64,000 nt of DNA from assembly GCA_001792895.1 (NCBI GenBank), contig MARA01000024.1, positions 496,001-560,000 on the forward strand, given 5' to 3'. The translations under genes were made by a program, and so were the position numbers. The number at the start of each line of letters is the position of its first letter. The stretch's first letter is position 1. This document shows, one piece after another, positions 1 to 10,462 of this stretch. The notes beneath the pieces are model-generated. The model made no database searches. It worked only from the letters and a program-made list of their open reading frames with translations, and was not told the origin of the DNA. This DNA comes from Lentinus brumalis. Its lineage: Eukaryota; Basidiomycota; Agaricomycetes; Polyporales; Polyporaceae.

Positions 1-51
1 CAAACGCAAGATCTGGTCGCGTCCCAAGACAGGCGTAGAGAAGACTGCCCA

Positions 52-926
52 TCAAGCTCTGGAAACGCAGACGAAGTTTCGCCGGTGCTTCTGCCGTTGC
101 AGCTTCAAGAACTGCTCCAGCAGGGAGAGGAGTACGCGCAGGCGTGCAGTTGGCCATCTGATAGTTCTCGAGAATGGCCTCGATGTACTCTTCCTGGTCG
201 ATGTCAAGTGTCCGTGAAAGACGATCTCGACGTACACGAAGACCAAGGAATCGTCGATGGGACCCAAGTCCGTCATCTTATACTGCTTGCCCAACGCCTT
301 CTTGACCTTGTCGATGTGCCCTCGACTGTCACCCATGAGAAGTAGGTCGTCGACATAGAGGACAACGATCGTAACACGGTCTGGGTCTGTATCCCCCCCT
401 TGTCGGCGATATACGTAGACTCCGGCATCAGAGTATGTCCGTACAAATCCCTGTCCGATAGCGAGTCGTGAATCTTCTTGTTCCACTGGCGAGAGGCTTG
501 CTTAAGACCGTAGATGGCCTTCTTAAGCAGACAAACGTAGTCCTCCTTGCCTTTCACGACCCAGCCCTCGGGTTGTTCCATGTAGACCTCCTCGTCCAAG
601 TCTCCATTGAGGAACGCAGTCTTAACGTCCATCGCGTCGATCTCCCAGTCCTCTAGGGCAGCATGCGCAAAGAGATACCGGATAGATTCAAACCGAGCGA
701 CAGGAGAGAAGGTTTCATGGTAGTCCTTCCCATAGACCTGCGTAAAACCTCTCGCAACCAGACGCGCTTTGTAGCGACCGTCCGATTTGCGATCATAGAC
801 CCAGCGATTTGAGACAACGGCTCGGTCCTTTGGACGAGGAACCAGAACCCAAGTCTTGTTCGCCATGAGAGACTCATACTCCGAGCGTTCAGCTTCGTGC
901 CATAACTCTCGATCTGGTGAAGCCAT
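52..926 (-). pseudogene. Copia reverse transcriptase (frameshifted; RNase H missing)
   Basis: The first frame (926-273) contains WVLVPRPKDRAVVSNRWVY, KARLVARGFTQ, DVKTAFLNGDL and YGLKQASRQWNKKIHDSL, the standard copia RT (RVT_2) blocks. The catalytic YVDDLLLMGD block is in a different frame (486-52) after a shift near 455, and another shift near 265 scrambles the thumb region. RNase H is expected further left, outside the window. Between this region and the integrase (926-1329) is a proline-rich linker, also frame-shifted. Confidence 0.9.
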
Positions 927-1328
927 GGCGTCCTTATGATGTTCAGGAATGCCAGACTTGTACCGCGAATAGAAGAGATGGGCTAGAATTGCTTCAGCTT
1001 CACGCTGATCACCGTCCTTATCCGTACGCGCATCTACTCTAGAGGTTGTTCGTCACCGTAGACATTGTCCTTCTTGTACTTAGCAGGCGGATTACCCTTG
1101 TTCTCCCGTTGAGAGCGACGAGGAGGAACAGGATCACCACCCTCAGGAGGATGATGTTGTCGCTGATGACGAGGCGCGGCAGGAGGAGGACCTGGTGCAG
1201 GTGGTTGCTGTCCGATCTGCTGAGGCTCGGGCGGCACATCAGCAGGTGGAGCAGGTGGAGGAGCAGGAGCAGGGTCTGGAGGTAGAGGAGCTGGAGGTTG
1301 AGGAGCGTCCGAATCATCGTCGGGATGA

Positions 1329-2273
1329 TCAGGAATGGAAGTTCAGCATCACCATCATCTGGTGGCTGTAGATCAGGGAACGGACTGTCGTCGGGGGTAG
1401 CTCGACGAGTGCCGGTGTCCGCACGTGCAGGGAATACGGTCTCATCGAAGATAACATCGCGAGATACTTCGACTTGACGGGTGGTCGGGTTCCATAGGCG
1501 ATACCCCTTTGAACCCGGTCATAGCCCACAAACGTCCTCTCAACCGCCTTCTGGTCGAGCTTCCCTTGACGTTTGTCGCGCTGCACGTGTACGTAGGCTT
1601 TGCACCCAAACACCCTGAAGTAGGAACATCCGGCTTCTTGCCGGTCCAGATGGTGATGGGGCACTCCCACTTGAGACGTTTCATCGGCTGACGGTTATAG
1701 ACGTGAACGGCAGCATCAAGAGCGAGCTTCCAGAACCCATGAGAAAGGCCAGCGAAGTGCAGCATGCACAACGCCTTCTCAGAGATCGTGCGAATGAAGC
1801 GTTCAGCTCGTCCGTTCTGCTGTGACGTTCCCGGCATCGTCTTGTCATGCTCAATCCCGTATTCACGTAGCAAGGCTTGGAATGAATGGACATGTACTCC
1901 CCCCTCGATCGGATCGAACACACTTCAACTTGTGCTCCGTCTGTGTCTCAGCCCAAGACTTGAACTGTTTGAACGCCTCCTCCTGATCTGACTTACGCTT
2001 GAGAGCGTATACTACAGCCAGTCCGGAGCAGTCGTCGACGAAAACACAGAAGTAGTTGTAACCACCGATCGACGTACCAAGAGGTCCCGCGACGTCCATA
2101 TGAACGAGAGCGAGAACGACTGTGGCACGTTTCTCAGAAGGAGGGAAGGGTCGACGAGTCATCTTCCCTTTCGCACATCCTTCGCAGGGTTTGTCTGAGG
2201 GAGGACCAATGCCGTCCAAGCCAGTGGTCGCATCAGGAGTCGCTTGACAGCTTCCTTGCCTGGATGTCCCCAC
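1329..2273 (-). pseudogene. Copia integrase core (several frameshifts)
   Basis: The rve integrase core is split over three frames. The first part (2273 to about 1905) holds HMDVAGPLGTS and FVDDCSG, with the first two acidic residues of the DDE triad region, and RSDRGG. The second (about 1921 to 1620) holds GTSQQNGRAERF with the catalytic Glu. The third (about 1670 to 1500) reads FRVFGCKAYVHVQRDKRQGK, the usual copia region after integrase. A further shift near 1505 restores GYRLWNPTTRQVEVSRDVIF in another frame. In an intact copy this enzyme inserts the cDNA; here it cannot be translated whole. Confidence 0.85.
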
Positions 2274-3299
2274 CGCTGATGAACTAGGTCATGTTTGAGT
2301 ATGGAACGGGAGGCATCAAGAACGCCGGTGTCCTTCTTCCCTTGAATGTAAAGCGGGAAGAGGTACAAGTTGAGTCCGGAGATGTAAGAACCTTGCAGAA
2401 CTTTACGTCCACGGATCTCAACCGTCGAGCCAGAAGAAACTCGGCCCTTAGGCCTCGAGTTGTATATGCTCATATGTCCATCACCTTGGTAAATGAACGA
2501 ATCACTGCGCTCAATCATCCCCGTAGAGAAGAGACGTTGATCTCCTGCTGCAGGAATGTAGCAGACGTTCTTGAGAGTGACTTTGACTCGCTCTCCATCC
2601 ACTTCAGTGTAACCCACAACAGTACCTTCCCCGTAGCATGCGATCTCGCCGGCTTGGCCTTCCTGAGCAGTTCTGAAGTACTTAGGTTGCTCGTATGCTT
2701 CATAGTCGGCAAAGTCAGACTTGTTTCCGGTTACGTGCGATGAAGCACCGGAGTCCATGAGCCAGATCGTCTGAACGCGTCCCTCAGCAGCGTCAGCTGC
2801 GTTGTAGAAAGAAACAGAGAGCTCGTTCGCGATGTTCGCTACAGGTACAAGAGAGGAGATAGTATGCGCATGATTATGTCCGTTCGATGTCCCAGTTCCT
2901 TTACCAGCCTCGTTACCACCCTTGCCAGAGCCAGAGTCCTTGCCCTTCTTCTTGTACCGCGGACTCTTCTCCGGGTACTTCTTATAACAGTTAGAAGAGT
3001 CATGGTTATCCTTGCCGCAGTGGGTGCAAGGAGTGCGAGGTCTCTGCTTCGGCTTCGAGATCTTGTTCGCCTGGCCAAGCGATGTACCACGCAAGGAGTC
3101 CTCGAGCTTGAGCTTCGGCTTGACCAGCTCGAGCGTGAGGTCTGCCTCCTTGGTAGTGTGAAGGATGGTAGAGATCGCAGGCCGGTACGAGTCAGGCATC
3201 TTCGAGAAGAGCCAGAAGACCTTGATGTGGTTGGCGAGGGTGTTTGCACTGTTTGCCGTCATCTCATCAATGAGCCCAATGAAGGTCTGCACCTGGTCG
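2159..3299 (-). pseudogene. Copia zinc knuckle, aspartic protease and GAG-pre-integrase region
   Basis: One open frame on the minus strand carries, in order, the end of Gag, a CCHC zinc knuckle (CTHCGKDNHDSSNC), a lysine-rich linker, the retropepsin-like active site in WLMDSGASSHVTGN (Asp-Ser-Gly), and the GAG-pre-integrase motif DLVHQRWGHPGKEAVKRLL. The frame ends early because of a shift near 2235; the matching continuation (CEGCAKGKMTRRP) is in the next frame. Confidence 0.88.
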
Positions 3300-4197
3300 A
3301 CGATCGACTTGGTCTCGTCGAATCGAGGATAGTTAATGAGATGTTCGAACCGGGAGAAGGAGTACCCATTGTCCGACTTCTCATAGGTGGCCTTCAGGGC
3401 TCCCAGATCTCCTTAGAGGTTGACTTCCCTTCGAAACACTTGGACACCTCAGCACTAGTCTTGTACATGAGGATACCTTGTGCCCGATTGTCCGTCTTCG
3501 TCCAAGCTGCAACTGCCTCAGCATTGCTGCCATCGGCTGCTGGAGTAGGACGCTTTTCACCACCGCTGACAATACCCCAGGCGTCGATCATCATCAGATA
3601 ACCCTTCATCTGACGAGCCCACTCTTTGTAGCCTTCCTGACCCCGGAGCTGGGGCAGGTTCTTCTCGAGACCGCCTTCCGACATTGCGAAAAGATATGCA
3701 AAGTCAGTAGGCTCAGGTTGGTTGTCGAGGAGAGGTGGAAGCGGTTGAAGTGGCGGTACGACTGGAGGTGCAACTGGAGGTGGAAGTGGTTGTGGTGCGA
3801 CGGGAGGTGAAGGAAGTGGAGTAGGAGGAAGCGGTGTGTCTAGAGCTTCCTGAGGAGGTAGTAGAGGAGACGGCGGAACAAGTAGAGACTGAGCAGGAGG
3901 GAGAAGTGGTGATGGAGGCTGATCGTCTTCTTCAGATGACTCGTCCTCTTCAGACGAATCGTCCGACTCGGACGAATGAACTGAGGGAGCAGGAGGAAGA
4001 CCTTCGATTGGATCTGTGAAGCCGTCTTCCGGTTCGCAGTTATCTGGTCGGGCAACCTCGTTAAACTTGTTAGGACAAGGTTGTTGATCACAATCGTAGT
4101 AGCAATGATCTTCTTCCCACCAATAGACGTCTGTGTGGTCTGTAAGGTCGTACTGATGAAAGAGATGACTACAGTCGAATGCCCCTTCAGAAGCCAC
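3300..4197 (-). pseudogene. Copia Gag region (frameshifted)
   Basis: The reading frame starts at an ATG at 4197. It has an acidic/proline-rich stretch (SSEEDESSEED followed by runs of PPSPLLPP), then a Gag-like core containing GYKEWARQMKGYL and a KSTSKEIWE motif typical of copia Gag (UBN2-like). The frame hits a stop at 3394-3396 directly after IWE. The expected continuation (a TYEKSDNGYSFSRFEHL-like stretch) is present one frame over from about 3398 to 3300. This is a single-base frameshift. In an intact element Gag would form the virus-like particle shell. It joins the protease frame downstream. Confidence 0.85.
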
Positions 4198-4469
4198 ACT
4201 GTCAATGCGAAAGGTTCAGAGAAGCGCGATGATTTGAGCCACGTGCGATGGCAACGGTAGATATGAACACCTGTTGAGGTGAACCTCAAACACCAGCAAG
4301 TCGGGTATGCCGATGCCAAGGGTAGAAGTTGCCAACTGTGCCCAGAAAAGACTAGTACGTATCGTATAAAAAGTGGTATCGTAAGGAGGGTCCAGACGGT
4401 TGTCCTCCGGTCCTAAGGTGCTAACCACCCCGGATACAACAGCTGGCGGATGCAAGTGCACGGCCCGGC

Positions 4470-5268
4470 TGAGGGATGCCTGAAGAATCCTGTACGCCTC
4501 GAGAGCGCCAAAGGATTTACACGAGTAGTACGACTAGCTATAAAGCACTCAGGGCTGCGTCACGAGCGCAGAAATGTCCCCCTGGTAGCAGTGTCGGCGG
4601 GCACAGTCAAGAGATAGGGAGTTAATGGAGGAATGCACGGGCAGGAGTCGTCGAAGGAATGGTGCGCGCAGAGTGACGACTAGCAACGGTCAGAGCGCAG
4701 GGCTCATAACCTGATGAAGTCTGAACCTGTGAAGGCTATGTCGCAACGACTAGCAGACGAGTGGACAACAAGTCCTCAGTCAGTTAGAGCAAAAGACTGA
4801 TAGCATAGACACAAGTACCTAGCAGACGAGTGGACAACAAGCTACGAAGTACTTGTAAGTATAGAGCATAGAGCGCATAGGTAATCGAGTACTTACTCCT
4901 CAGTCAGTTAGAGCAAAAGACTGAGGAGACGAAGCCCAAATGTCCCTCCTTATATACTGTGCAGGAGTAGCATGAGTAAGCAACAGAAAGGAGAGAATGT
5001 GACGAGTCTGAGTCAGAGCGAGTAGAGATGACTCAGACAACGACAAATTGGAATGGTCACAAGGCAGTCCAGAGATATCTAGAAGAGTCCGGAGCGTTGT
5101 AGAACGCACTGGAATGTACTGGACAAAAGAGAAGCCAGGTAACCACATGGTTTCGTAGTGTATGCCTAAAAAGGAAAAGAAGAAGCATAGCCTTAGATCT
5201 ATCGTAAGAGGCTGTGCCCATAGCGCCTAATGCGCGACTAATGTCCATAGTACATAGTAAGTTCAACA
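4470..5268 (-). repeat. Probable 5' LTR and leader of the copia element
   Basis: This non-coding stretch lies between the Gag start and the neighbouring transposase gene, where the 5' LTR should be. The outer end at 5268 reads TGTTGAAC on the element strand. The second LTR is outside the window, so the inner boundary near 4470 is a guess and no primer-binding site could be fixed with confidence. It contains two pairs of internal direct repeats: 23 nt at 4750-4772 and 4819-4841, and 28 nt at 4773-4800 and 4897-4924. The second copy of the 28-mer extends into a 9-bp stem (TCCTCAGTC...GACTGAGGA, 4897-4927). Confidence 0.45.
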
Positions 5269-5297
5269 CAAATATGCCTGATGATTCAAATCGCTGA

Positions 5298-6791
5298 TTA
5301 TCTCTGTACAGTATAACAACCTCTTCGACCGGCTGGATAGATTCCGAGCTGTTTTTTGAATGGTTGCGGTGGTTTGATCGGCAGACCGTTGACAAGGCAC
5401 GCGGTCGGACGCGCATCCTTCACCTTGATGGCCACCTAACCCATACCACGCTCGAGTGTGACGACTATGCGGCTGACCATGGAATTATCATGATTGGTTA
5501 TCCGTCGAAGTCTACGCACGGTCTTCAGGGGTTAGACCGCGTTCACTTCGGTCGAGCGAAGGCGCTATGGCCGCTTCATGTGCGGCAATTCGCAGACGAG
5601 CATGGCTATCAGATGCGGAAGGAGGACTTCCTTCGTGTCCTCAATGGTGTCTGGACGGAGGTCTTCACCGCAGAGAACAACCGCAGGGCGTTCGTGGTCA
5701 CCGGGCTTACTCGCCCAGTTCAACCAGAGCGCATCTCTTCGCGGATGATGGCACCAAGCCAAGAGACCTCGACACAGAGCTCGTTCCCTATCCCTCAGTC
5801 CACTCCTATCCGTAACGCTGCTCGTCTCATCGCCGTGGTCTCCGACCTTGACTCCTCGACTCCCACACGAAGTCATGTCACTCGCGAGACAGAGATCGCA
5901 CTGAACATCTCCCCTGCATCCATGGCCGTCGATCCCAATCTATTCACACCTCAGAAGCGCCAGCTTGCCATCGCACGTCATGTTCACCTGGCTAAGCTCG
6001 ATTTGCCCACTCGCTGCACCATATCCAGCTCTTCGCATCCCCTATCTCCACAACTTGCGCAGCCACCGGACGTCTCTGATATAGGCTACCGCACACCTTC
6101 ACCGCTACCACTGGAATCCGACGACCCTGCCGTACTTCAAGCCGAGAACAGGCGACTCCAGGCAAACCTGCAACAAGCGCAACATACCATGAGGGTCCAG
6201 AATAGTCAGTTACATGGTCAGAACGCGCAGCTGCTTCTGCAGAACGAGCACTGCCTCGGACTGCAGAAGCAGCTCAATCAGAAGGGGAAGCGCAAGAATA
6301 ATTCTCACCTTGCGAAGTACCTCAGCGATGCTGGACCGGGGCGGCGTGTCTTCACGTCTGTCGAGTTCCGAGACGCCATTCGCCGGGATCAGAAGGCCGC
6401 AGAGAAGAAGGATCTTGCCAAGTTCCGCAGGGAGGTGCTTGCAGCAGCGAAGCGGCGGAGGAACCAATGGCGAGAGGAGCAGAAGGAGAAGCGTCGGGCG
6501 GAGAATGAGCGGGTGCAGAAGGAGTGGGAGGATGCGGTCACTGAGACCCAGATCGCAGGAGGTTCGGGCCATCAAGCCCTGCCGAAAAAGACCCGGGCTC
6601 GGAAAGCAAAGACTCCGGAGCGGTACACTCATGCAGTCGAACAGGCTGAGAGGCTCACTGATGAGGATGCCTCAACGCTGCAGGATGTCATAGAAGACGG
6701 CCTCTCCAAAGATGATCGGAGGCAGGCCATCTTGGAGACTCTCGAGCGAATGGATCTTGATATTCCTGACAGCGACTCCTCAATGGATTAG
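5298..6791 (+). pseudogene. pogo-like DDE transposase, C-terminal part, 5' truncated by the copia element
   Basis: The frame is open from just after a stop at 5295 and has no plausible ATG start. It begins inside a conserved block (STGWIDSELFFEWLRWFD) normally in the middle of DDE_1/pogo-type transposases. It then carries HLDGHLTHTTLE, with the second catalytic Asp, and YPSKSTHGLQGLDRVHFGRA, with the third. After the catalytic core come a long polar region, a Gln/Leu coiled coil (about residues 250-310 of this part) and a basic helix-rich tail with KKTRARKAKTPERYT. The N-terminal DNA-binding domains and the first Asp are absent. The probable copia LTR end lies 30 nt upstream, so the missing half is expected on the far side of the copia element, outside the window. 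The enzyme part that remains is not obviously frame-shifted. Confidence 0.85.
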
Positions 6792-8261
6792 GACAATCTT
6801 GGAAACACTTTCATCGACGTTGTTATGTACATCATGTAAATATATGAACTGGAGGACCACTGACTATACTGACTCTCGTGAGCGACTCGAACGGGCGCCT
6901 ACCGCTATCAGACGCCGATGCGCTACTATATCGAGTAACCACCCACTGGGCGGGGGCCACCCAGTAGGCGGGGGATGACTGTATCCCGGACCGCCCAATT
7001 CTCCTCATCTCCCTTGAAGTCTCGCGGGACGAAACCTTGCCAACGAAGCGTGCGGAGCTCGCTGCTGCCAGGACGAAGCCAAGGACGGGTTTGAGCGCCT
7101 CCGTTACCATATCCGTTTAGACATCCCTCACTCTCCTTGCTAGACTTGAAGAAATCTCGACCATGTGAACCTAGACGGAGAACTGGCCTTGCAATGACAT
7201 GAACTCCGTACTTATATTTTCCTGTATGGTAACGTTCGAAATCAGATCAATTAGGCTGTCTGAGGATATAAGTACGCTTCCTAACTTGATCAGGTCAAGG
7301 GCCGGGGCCCATGGCTCGGGCATACCCTGGGATAGTGTGAGGCTGATGTTACAAACGACTGTCGCACATATGGTGAAGAGGAGTAAGCGGAGGAACCTGG
7401 TCGATGATCGCCGACCGACATCAGTGCGCTCGCGCACTCGCAGCGCGGAATGCGAATGCTACTTAGCTGCTAGCTTGCGCTGAGTTTCCCGAACGGTCTG
7501 TCTGGCCTGTCTCTACGCTTTTTGTGCTTGCCGGGATTCCCGCTGAGGAGCTGTCCATGGAGTTGAGAAGTTCGGACAGCCTCAGTAGTGCCATAGGCGC
7601 CTACATACACAGTATGACTCTGCCTCTGAGCCACATACGCGTTCTACAACCATGCTTCGTCTCACTCTTCTGTCTGACACCCAGGTGCTACTCCAGGAGC
7701 CGCAGGGGCCCGGAGGTGCGTAATTGAACTTGAAGCTTGCTTGAAGCTTGAAGGCCCGACATGCCGAAAATAGTCATCATGCCACATGGCTCTCCTGAAC
7801 CCCGCCTCGTGTGGTCGCCCTCGGCCCTCGGTGTTCGCGTCCTTCCTCCTCCTGCCCTCGGTTACTCTCGATTTCGCGCTAGAGTTGTGTACGAGCTGCA
7901 ATATACCTCTGGCATGGGCCCGGCACGACAGCAGCAGACCGAAGTCCATTAGGACTCTCCATGGGAGCGTACGAAACGCGTGAAATGGATCCGCATGTCA
8001 AGACAAGCATTTCTATGTAGGAGTACGGCGCGGCGCTTTTGATCTGAAGGGCGTGTCGCAGCGCAGATGAACTGGGAGCGATATACATCTGCAGAGGGCA
8101 GGGAGGATTGGTACGTCTCGACTCAGTCACATTCCTCTCCCGCCGAATTCGTAATAAGTTACAGCAATATATATCTGATATTTGAGCCCGCCTCATATAT
8201 ACTGAAGTGTCCTGAGCAAGTCCCGAGTCCATGCGGAGCTGGAGCACAAAATGAGCAGTCG
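6792..8261. other. Intergenic; no gene recognised
   Basis: Apart from the tandem repeat at 6939-6974 I see no coding signal. The short open frames have no recognisable domain and no consistent splice pattern. Part is probably the 3' flank of the old DNA transposon and part the 3' flank of the minus-strand gene ending at 8262. Confidence 0.5.
6939..6974. repeat. 18-bp imperfect tandem repeat (two copies)
   Basis: Two adjacent copies, CCACCCACTGGGCGGGGG at 6939-6956 and CCACCCAGTAGGCGGGGG at 6957-6974, differ at two positions. They lie about 150 bp after the transposase stop codon, where a pogo-like element would have its 3' terminal region. They may be part of the terminal repeat, but the other end is not in the window. 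Confidence 0.6.
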
Positions 8262-9593
8262 TCATGCCCTCTTCATTCGACGCCGTTTGCTGCGCGACTC
8301 ATCTGCCTGGTCGTGGGCACTTCTCTTCCTGGTCAAGGCAAGATGTACGGTGAGTTCGTATTGATGACATGCATGTGAAGAGTGTCCCGTACCTTGGCGA
8401 ACCTGGTCCATCTCGCGTGTCTCTCCCTCCATTCAAAAGCGGGGCCAAGTTCTCCTCCTTGATGTAATGTTCCTCCATTACCTTCCGTATTGCCCTAACC
8501 TGCCTTATTCTGTTTTGGTTAGACCTTTCTCGAGTCAACATGACCTGGATCGCCCGGCCGAGGTCTCTGATCTCCTTCAACAGGGCCCCCTTCTCTCCAG
8601 CGAGCGACTTCATCATCCCGAGAGCTGAACGCAGCTGTTGGATAGAAGGGCGAATAGGTCCAGATTGCACCAGCTCTTCCACCTCCTTCATCACTGCCTC
8701 CACTTCCTCGTGAATGTCCTGCGCATGCTGCTGCTGCTGGGCTTGTCGCGCCGGTCGCGGTCCTACCACCGATGCACTTCCTACCGACACACACAAGGCC
8801 GGGTTCCACTCTGCCGGTGGGACAAAACCGCGCGTCGCGCTCGCGCCGGGTCGCGCAACCTCCTCGCGCGTCGGTGGAACCAAATTGGGTCGAGGGCTAT
8901 ACCTTCCCGGCAGATATCGCGCTGCGTACGATGTCAGCGGTGCGGTTGAGCATCAACCTCGAGCGCACAACGTACCAGGAGTGACAGCGTGCCGATCTGG
9001 CGACCCATAGCTGGACGAGCTACTCGTCGAATTCGCAGAAGACACGGTGTAGCTTGCATTCAGTGCAAAGTTCGCCGGTTGCAGTCGACCAACCGGGCTG
9101 CGCTGCAGCGGAAACATGGTCGGCTTGACGGCGCTGACGGTCTGTGGCATCCGCCAGGGCGATGGTATCTCGAAGCGCTTCTCCTCTTCCGGATGTTCTT
9201 CGACCTCCACCTCCTGAGCTCTAGTCTCCGGGTCTTGGGCTGCTTCTGTATCTGCTTCGACCTCTATATCCTTCGTTGAATCTTCCCGTGTTCGGGCAAC
9301 TTCCTCTGCAGCACGCATGGGTGCGCCCTTCCGTTTGGTCCTGCAAGATGTTCAGCCACGTCTCGCGGATTGCCCTACCTAATACGTACGGAACCGGCCC
9401 GCCATGGAACTTCTTTAGTAAGTGATGGATGATTTCCTCCTTCCTCTGGTTTGCTCTAATATCATATGTCTGTCGCAGAAGTGGTGAGGGTCGACGGTGG
9501 TCAGCTCAAACCACCCTCCCGGTGAACGACCCGTACCTTTGCCAGACGCTGGAGTTTCTTATATGGCAGCTTGTTCAACGCTTCCCCGTCCAT
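8262..9593 (-). CDS. SAP-like / coiled-coil protein of unknown function
   Basis: A five-exon model keeps the frame throughout: exons 9512-9593, 9390-9453, 8976-9340, 8393-8921 and 8262-8328, about 368 residues. The first acceptor/donor pair is uncertain by 3 nt. The N-terminus (MDGEALNKLPYKKLQRLAK, then NQRKEEIIHHLLKKF across the first intron) resembles a SAP helix-extended-helix motif, which in known proteins binds DNA or RNA. It is followed by an acidic stretch rich in Glu (residues about 65-100), a Ser-rich segment, and a predicted coiled coil (EEVEAVMKEVEELVQ to about VRAIRKVMEEHY). The C-terminus is basic (SKRRRMKRA) and could be a nuclear signal. SAP assignment is from pattern only; the function is unknown. 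It is divergent from the amidase gene. Confidence 0.72.
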
Positions 9594-10462
9594 GTTTGAA
9601 CGAAGAGCCAAGGTACCGGTGTACACACGACCGAGCGCAAGCGAGGTGAGGGTGGCGGAGGTGAAAGAGCCAGAGTGAAGACGGGCTTTCAATGCACGTA
9701 AGCGCCTGAGCACGAGCCCATGTTCGCGGATGCATTCGGCCAGTACGACTACGGCTCGACCTCTAGGCTCGCGAGAGGATTAGTCCTGTTTGATTCCCGC
9801 CGAAGCAGGCCGCTAGCATTACGTCGCCGAGTCAGTCATGAGTATACGGGGTATTCTCGATGGTCAGTCATGCGTCCCCTTCAAAATACCGTGCTCTTGG
9901 CGATAGTACGTGCAACTCGTTCGAAGCAGTCGATGTACTATACGTACGCTGATGCATGTTTCTCAGAGCATCGCGTCCTTCCGCACGAGGAGGATGAAGT
10001 CGCACTACCATGTTTACGTGCTTCAAGCTTGCATCTCCACCCAAACGACACCCCGGAACGCTGCATCACACTGTGGAACACGGTCACGTTATACGACGCG
10101 CCTGCGGAGGTCCGCCGGGAAGTTCAGTGACTGTATACGAGGGCTTCGGGTTCCTCGACAATGTGCTCAGCACGCGATAAGCCCGCGCTTGTGGTCTTAT
10201 CATGGTCAAGCTAATCTTGCAGTCTTTCATGACTTCGGCCATGAAGCAGCGACCACACTGATCCCCAGTGACCATACTGAACCCCGGACCGACGTCTCGT
10301 AACTCATGATGGCAGCGGGAACAAGTATGTTCACGGCTGCCTGTTGCCGACGCGGCCCACTGATAACCGCTGTCCCTTGAGGCCTCGCGCACTGTTATCG
10401 CAAGGTATAAGAACACGAGCACAGACCATGGATCCAGCAGCCACACGACTCGAAACTCAACT
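9594..10462. other. Shared upstream region of two divergent genes
   Basis: This 0.87-kb interval separates the start of the minus-strand SAP-like gene (9593) from the plus-strand amidase start (10463). Open frames here have no recognisable domain. A TATA-like box for the amidase is at 10406-10412. Confidence 0.5.
10406..10412 (+). promoter_or_regulatory. TATA-like box upstream of the amidase
   Basis: TATAAGA lies 51-57 nt before the ATG at 10463, at a distance compatible with a short 5' UTR. No experimental support. Confidence 0.35.

Larger units (their letters stand above)
1..5268 (-). mobile_element. Degenerate Ty1/copia LTR retrotransposon, 3' end beyond the left edge
   Basis: Read on the minus strand, the parts follow copia order: Gag (about 4.2-3.3 kb), zinc knuckle and protease, GAG-pre-integrase, integrase, then reverse transcriptase (about 0.93-0.05 kb). 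Integrase before RT is the copia rather than the gypsy arrangement. Signature strings visible are CTHCGKDNHDSSNC, WLMDSGASSHVTGN, GTSQQNGRAERF, YGLKQASRQWN and YVDDLLLMG. The coding region is broken by at least seven frame changes (near 3400, 2235, 1910, 1625, 1505, 455 and 265), so no intact polyprotein can be made. RNase H and the 3' LTR would lie beyond position 1. The outer end of the 5' LTR is placed at 5268 because the element strand there starts TGTTGAAC, a common copia LTR start. Family call is certain; the outer boundary is inferred. Confidence 0.93.

Noticed and set aside
1034..1317. Pro-rich and Leu-rich frames between copia integrase and RT
   Set aside because: This is the low-complexity linker of the polyprotein read in alternative frames, not a separate gene.
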